Below, piece by piece: positions 59,314 to 64,000 of a DNA stretch of 64,000 bases. Under the pieces are notes generated by a model. It saw only the letters and a program-made list of their open reading frames with translations, had not been told where the DNA came from and did no database searches. The stretch is from Chrysomallon squamiferum (Eukaryota > Mollusca > Gastropoda > Neomphalida > Peltospiridae), in NCBI GenBank assembly GCA_012295275.1, contig CM022669.1, positions 13,518,672-13,582,671 on the forward strand. The letters are read 5' to 3'. The translations under genes were made by a program, and so were the position numbers. Each line of letters starts with the position of its first letter. Position 1 is the first letter of the stretch.

Positions 59314-59706
59314 GTTTAAGGTACACGAATAACATTAGCCAGTGGCAATTACATTGTTGCGCCTAGTAATTATCTCTTCACAATGTTCCAGCTTTCTCAT
59401 GACGTTAATGATATTTAATTTTCTTTTCTCTTCTCTCTGTTTCTTGCTTAGTGCAAGTTCTATTTAATGCACATGTCGCTCACTTATGACGTTAACTGCA
59501 TTAGTTGTAACTCATCAACACTTTGTCTGGCTTGCTTCATTTCCTTCTCGCTCTTGTACTGATACGTTCACACCTTCTGCCGTCTCTTAACTGCAGTCCT
59601 CATTCTTACACACTCCGTTCATGTATCGCTTGCTCTTCATTTTTACGTTTCTCCATTTATCAGTCTGCTTCTCTCTCTCTCTCTTATTAATTTAATCCCT
59701 CTGTTA

Positions 59707-59796
<90 letters not shown>
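58921..59796. repeat. Imperfect GA array facing a CT array
   Basis: Imperfect GA (58921-59222) with GAGACAGCAAAAG at 59081, 59119, 59169 and a close variant at 59213 leads into perfect GA (59226-59310). A perfect CT array follows at 59709-59796. The 59311-59700 gap holds no recognised feature. Confidence 0.92.
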
Positions 59797-59798
<2 letters not shown>

Positions 59799-59914
59799 AT
59801 GTCTGTTAATCATTTCGAAAATAATCTTCCTTATTCACCAAATTACTTAAATATCTGCGAAACTTTTATAAGAAGTCTCAGAAATATATGAGAATAGTTT
59901 TTTATTTCAGCCTA

Positions 59915-62780
<2,866 letters not shown>

Positions 62781-62827
62781 ATAAATCCCCATTAAATCTT
62801 GATGTTACAATACCCCCTGGAGATCTT

Positions 62828-62896
62828 GTTCCCATGGTAACAAAACAAACCGGTAATTGTAATTGCAAATGACGACACGAACAAAAGGCGCATGCG
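62828..62896. promoter_or_regulatory. RFX X-box plus NRF1-like site
   Basis: GTTCCCATGGTAAC at 62828-62841 differs at two positions from the palindromic RFX X-box. GCGCATGCG at 62888-62896 is the core of the NRF1 palindrome. Both are rare in this AT-rich stretch. The gene they might serve is not identified. Confidence 0.4.
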
Positions 62897-64000
62897 TTTG
62901 TAGTGAAAAACCTTACTTCCTCTTTCCTGTTAACAAAATCTTCAACTGAAATTATCTTGACATTTGCAGCAGAAATCAACAAAAGAAAATGTAAACATGT
63001 TTGTACAGAATATACTTCAAGTTATTAGAAAAGAAAACAAAATGTGCGTAATTAATGCTTTATACTCTAGTCTTAGAATGTCAAAGTTAAAAGTTAAAAA
63101 AGAAATGTAATCATAATTTTCTTTCAGAATAACATGACAAAAACAGTGTAGAAAATACATTAAAAATAACTAATAATAAACAGCTGATCAACTGGAATAA
63201 AGAAGAAAACGGAAAAAGGTGTAGGTCGAAATCATGAAACACTCTGTGCAACAAAAAAGGAATAATGGTTTCGAATCATAATATCTAACTTAATTTTTAT
63301 TTCTATTTTTTATTTTTATTTCACTTTTTCTTTTTCTTTATTAATTATTATTATTATTATTATTTTTTTTTTTTGTCATTAAACATATTGTTGTATACAA
63401 AAACGTATTTCTCACCTTTTTGAAAATTCGATTATTTTTTTTTTTTCGTGTAATGAACGTACACTTATTCAGGAAAAATTCGCCACTTCACTAACTTGCG
63501 GTTTAACAGAAATATGATGACATAACGCTGGTCACTGTACTGATAGATTTTCAGTTAGAGTTTTGATAAGTAATAGTTTATAACTGAGTGGTTTACACCA
63601 GACAGTGTTTATTTATTTTAACTAAGATAAATTTTGTTTATTTGAGTTTGGAAATGGTCTGCAGTTGCTTTGTTGTATAATTATAAATTTAAAAAAAAAT
63701 AAGAAAAAAAGAAAAAGAGGACAAACTAAAGGATATAAAACAATATAAAGTCGATCAGTTGTATTTAAAAAAATATATATATATTACTGTTATTAATATT
63801 GTTTTAGTTAAAGTGGATAAAACCCTGACTAACTTACAGTTATGAAGAAAATAATTATTTTATGAAAATCGTTAATTATCGATACCATTCGGTAATTATT
63901 AATATTCATGAGTCTTGACTTTAGTAAAAAAAAAAAAAAAAATATGGATATCTTTAATATCAAAATTATTTGAATATTAACAGCAATAACCATTAAAATG
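62897..64000. other. Right-hand end, nothing recognised
   Basis: AT-rich sequence with short ATT and poly-A runs. A homeodomain-like inverted pair around ATTATCGATA and GGTAATTATTA lies near 63873-63902. No exon or repeat family could be supported. Confidence 0.5.

Overview
The window is nuclear DNA from an animal. Genes are split into many short exons with GT-AG introns, coding capacity is sparse, the background is AT-rich, and microsatellites (AAT, GA/CT, CA, ACAT and poly-A) are very abundant. Nothing prokaryotic is present. Short introns, tRNA-derived SINE-like repeats and microsatellite load would fit a lophotrochozoan, with a gastropod mollusc as my guess. No marker in the window settles the taxon.

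Five protein genes lie in the left 40 kb. (1) On the minus strand, from 15.9 kb to beyond the left edge, is a 24-exon gene resembling the coiled-coil protein CCDC87. (2) Head-to-head with it on the plus strand (17.1-20.3 kb) is TRMO, a tRNA t6A N6-methyltransferase whose first coding exon is only 7 nt. (3) Convergent with TRMO on the minus strand (25.5-21.0 kb) is a 7-exon gene for a signal-peptide JmjC dioxygenase with a C-terminal EF-hand. (4) On the plus strand (28.4-31.5 kb) is a complete alpha-tubulin gene of 451 residues. (5) On the plus strand (34.0-39.2 kb) is a paralogue of gene 3 with the same seven-exon structure. Genes 3 and 5 diverge on either side of tubulin. Both keep the HxD...H iron triad and one EF-hand loop, and both end in KDEL-like tetrapeptides (HDEF, KGEL). 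They look like a duplicated pair of Ca2+-binding 2-oxoglutarate oxygenases of the ER lumen, and are the most interesting biology here.

From 39.2 to 64.0 kb I find no convincing gene. This stretch holds long GA/CT, CA, AAT and ACAT arrays, a decayed tandem array with units of about 135-190 bp (49.7-50.8 kb), two inverted copies of a dispersed repeat (44.0 and 55.6 kb), two inverted copies of a tRNA-derived SINE (54.6 and 58.0 kb), and an RFX X-box plus NRF1-like site pair (62.8-62.9 kb) that may mark a promoter. A foldback MITE-like element sits in intron 2 of gene 5.

Exon boundaries were set by hand from splice consensus and reading-frame continuity. The frame closes exactly for TRMO, alpha-tubulin and both JmjC genes. 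In the CCDC87-like gene it fails at one place, reported below.
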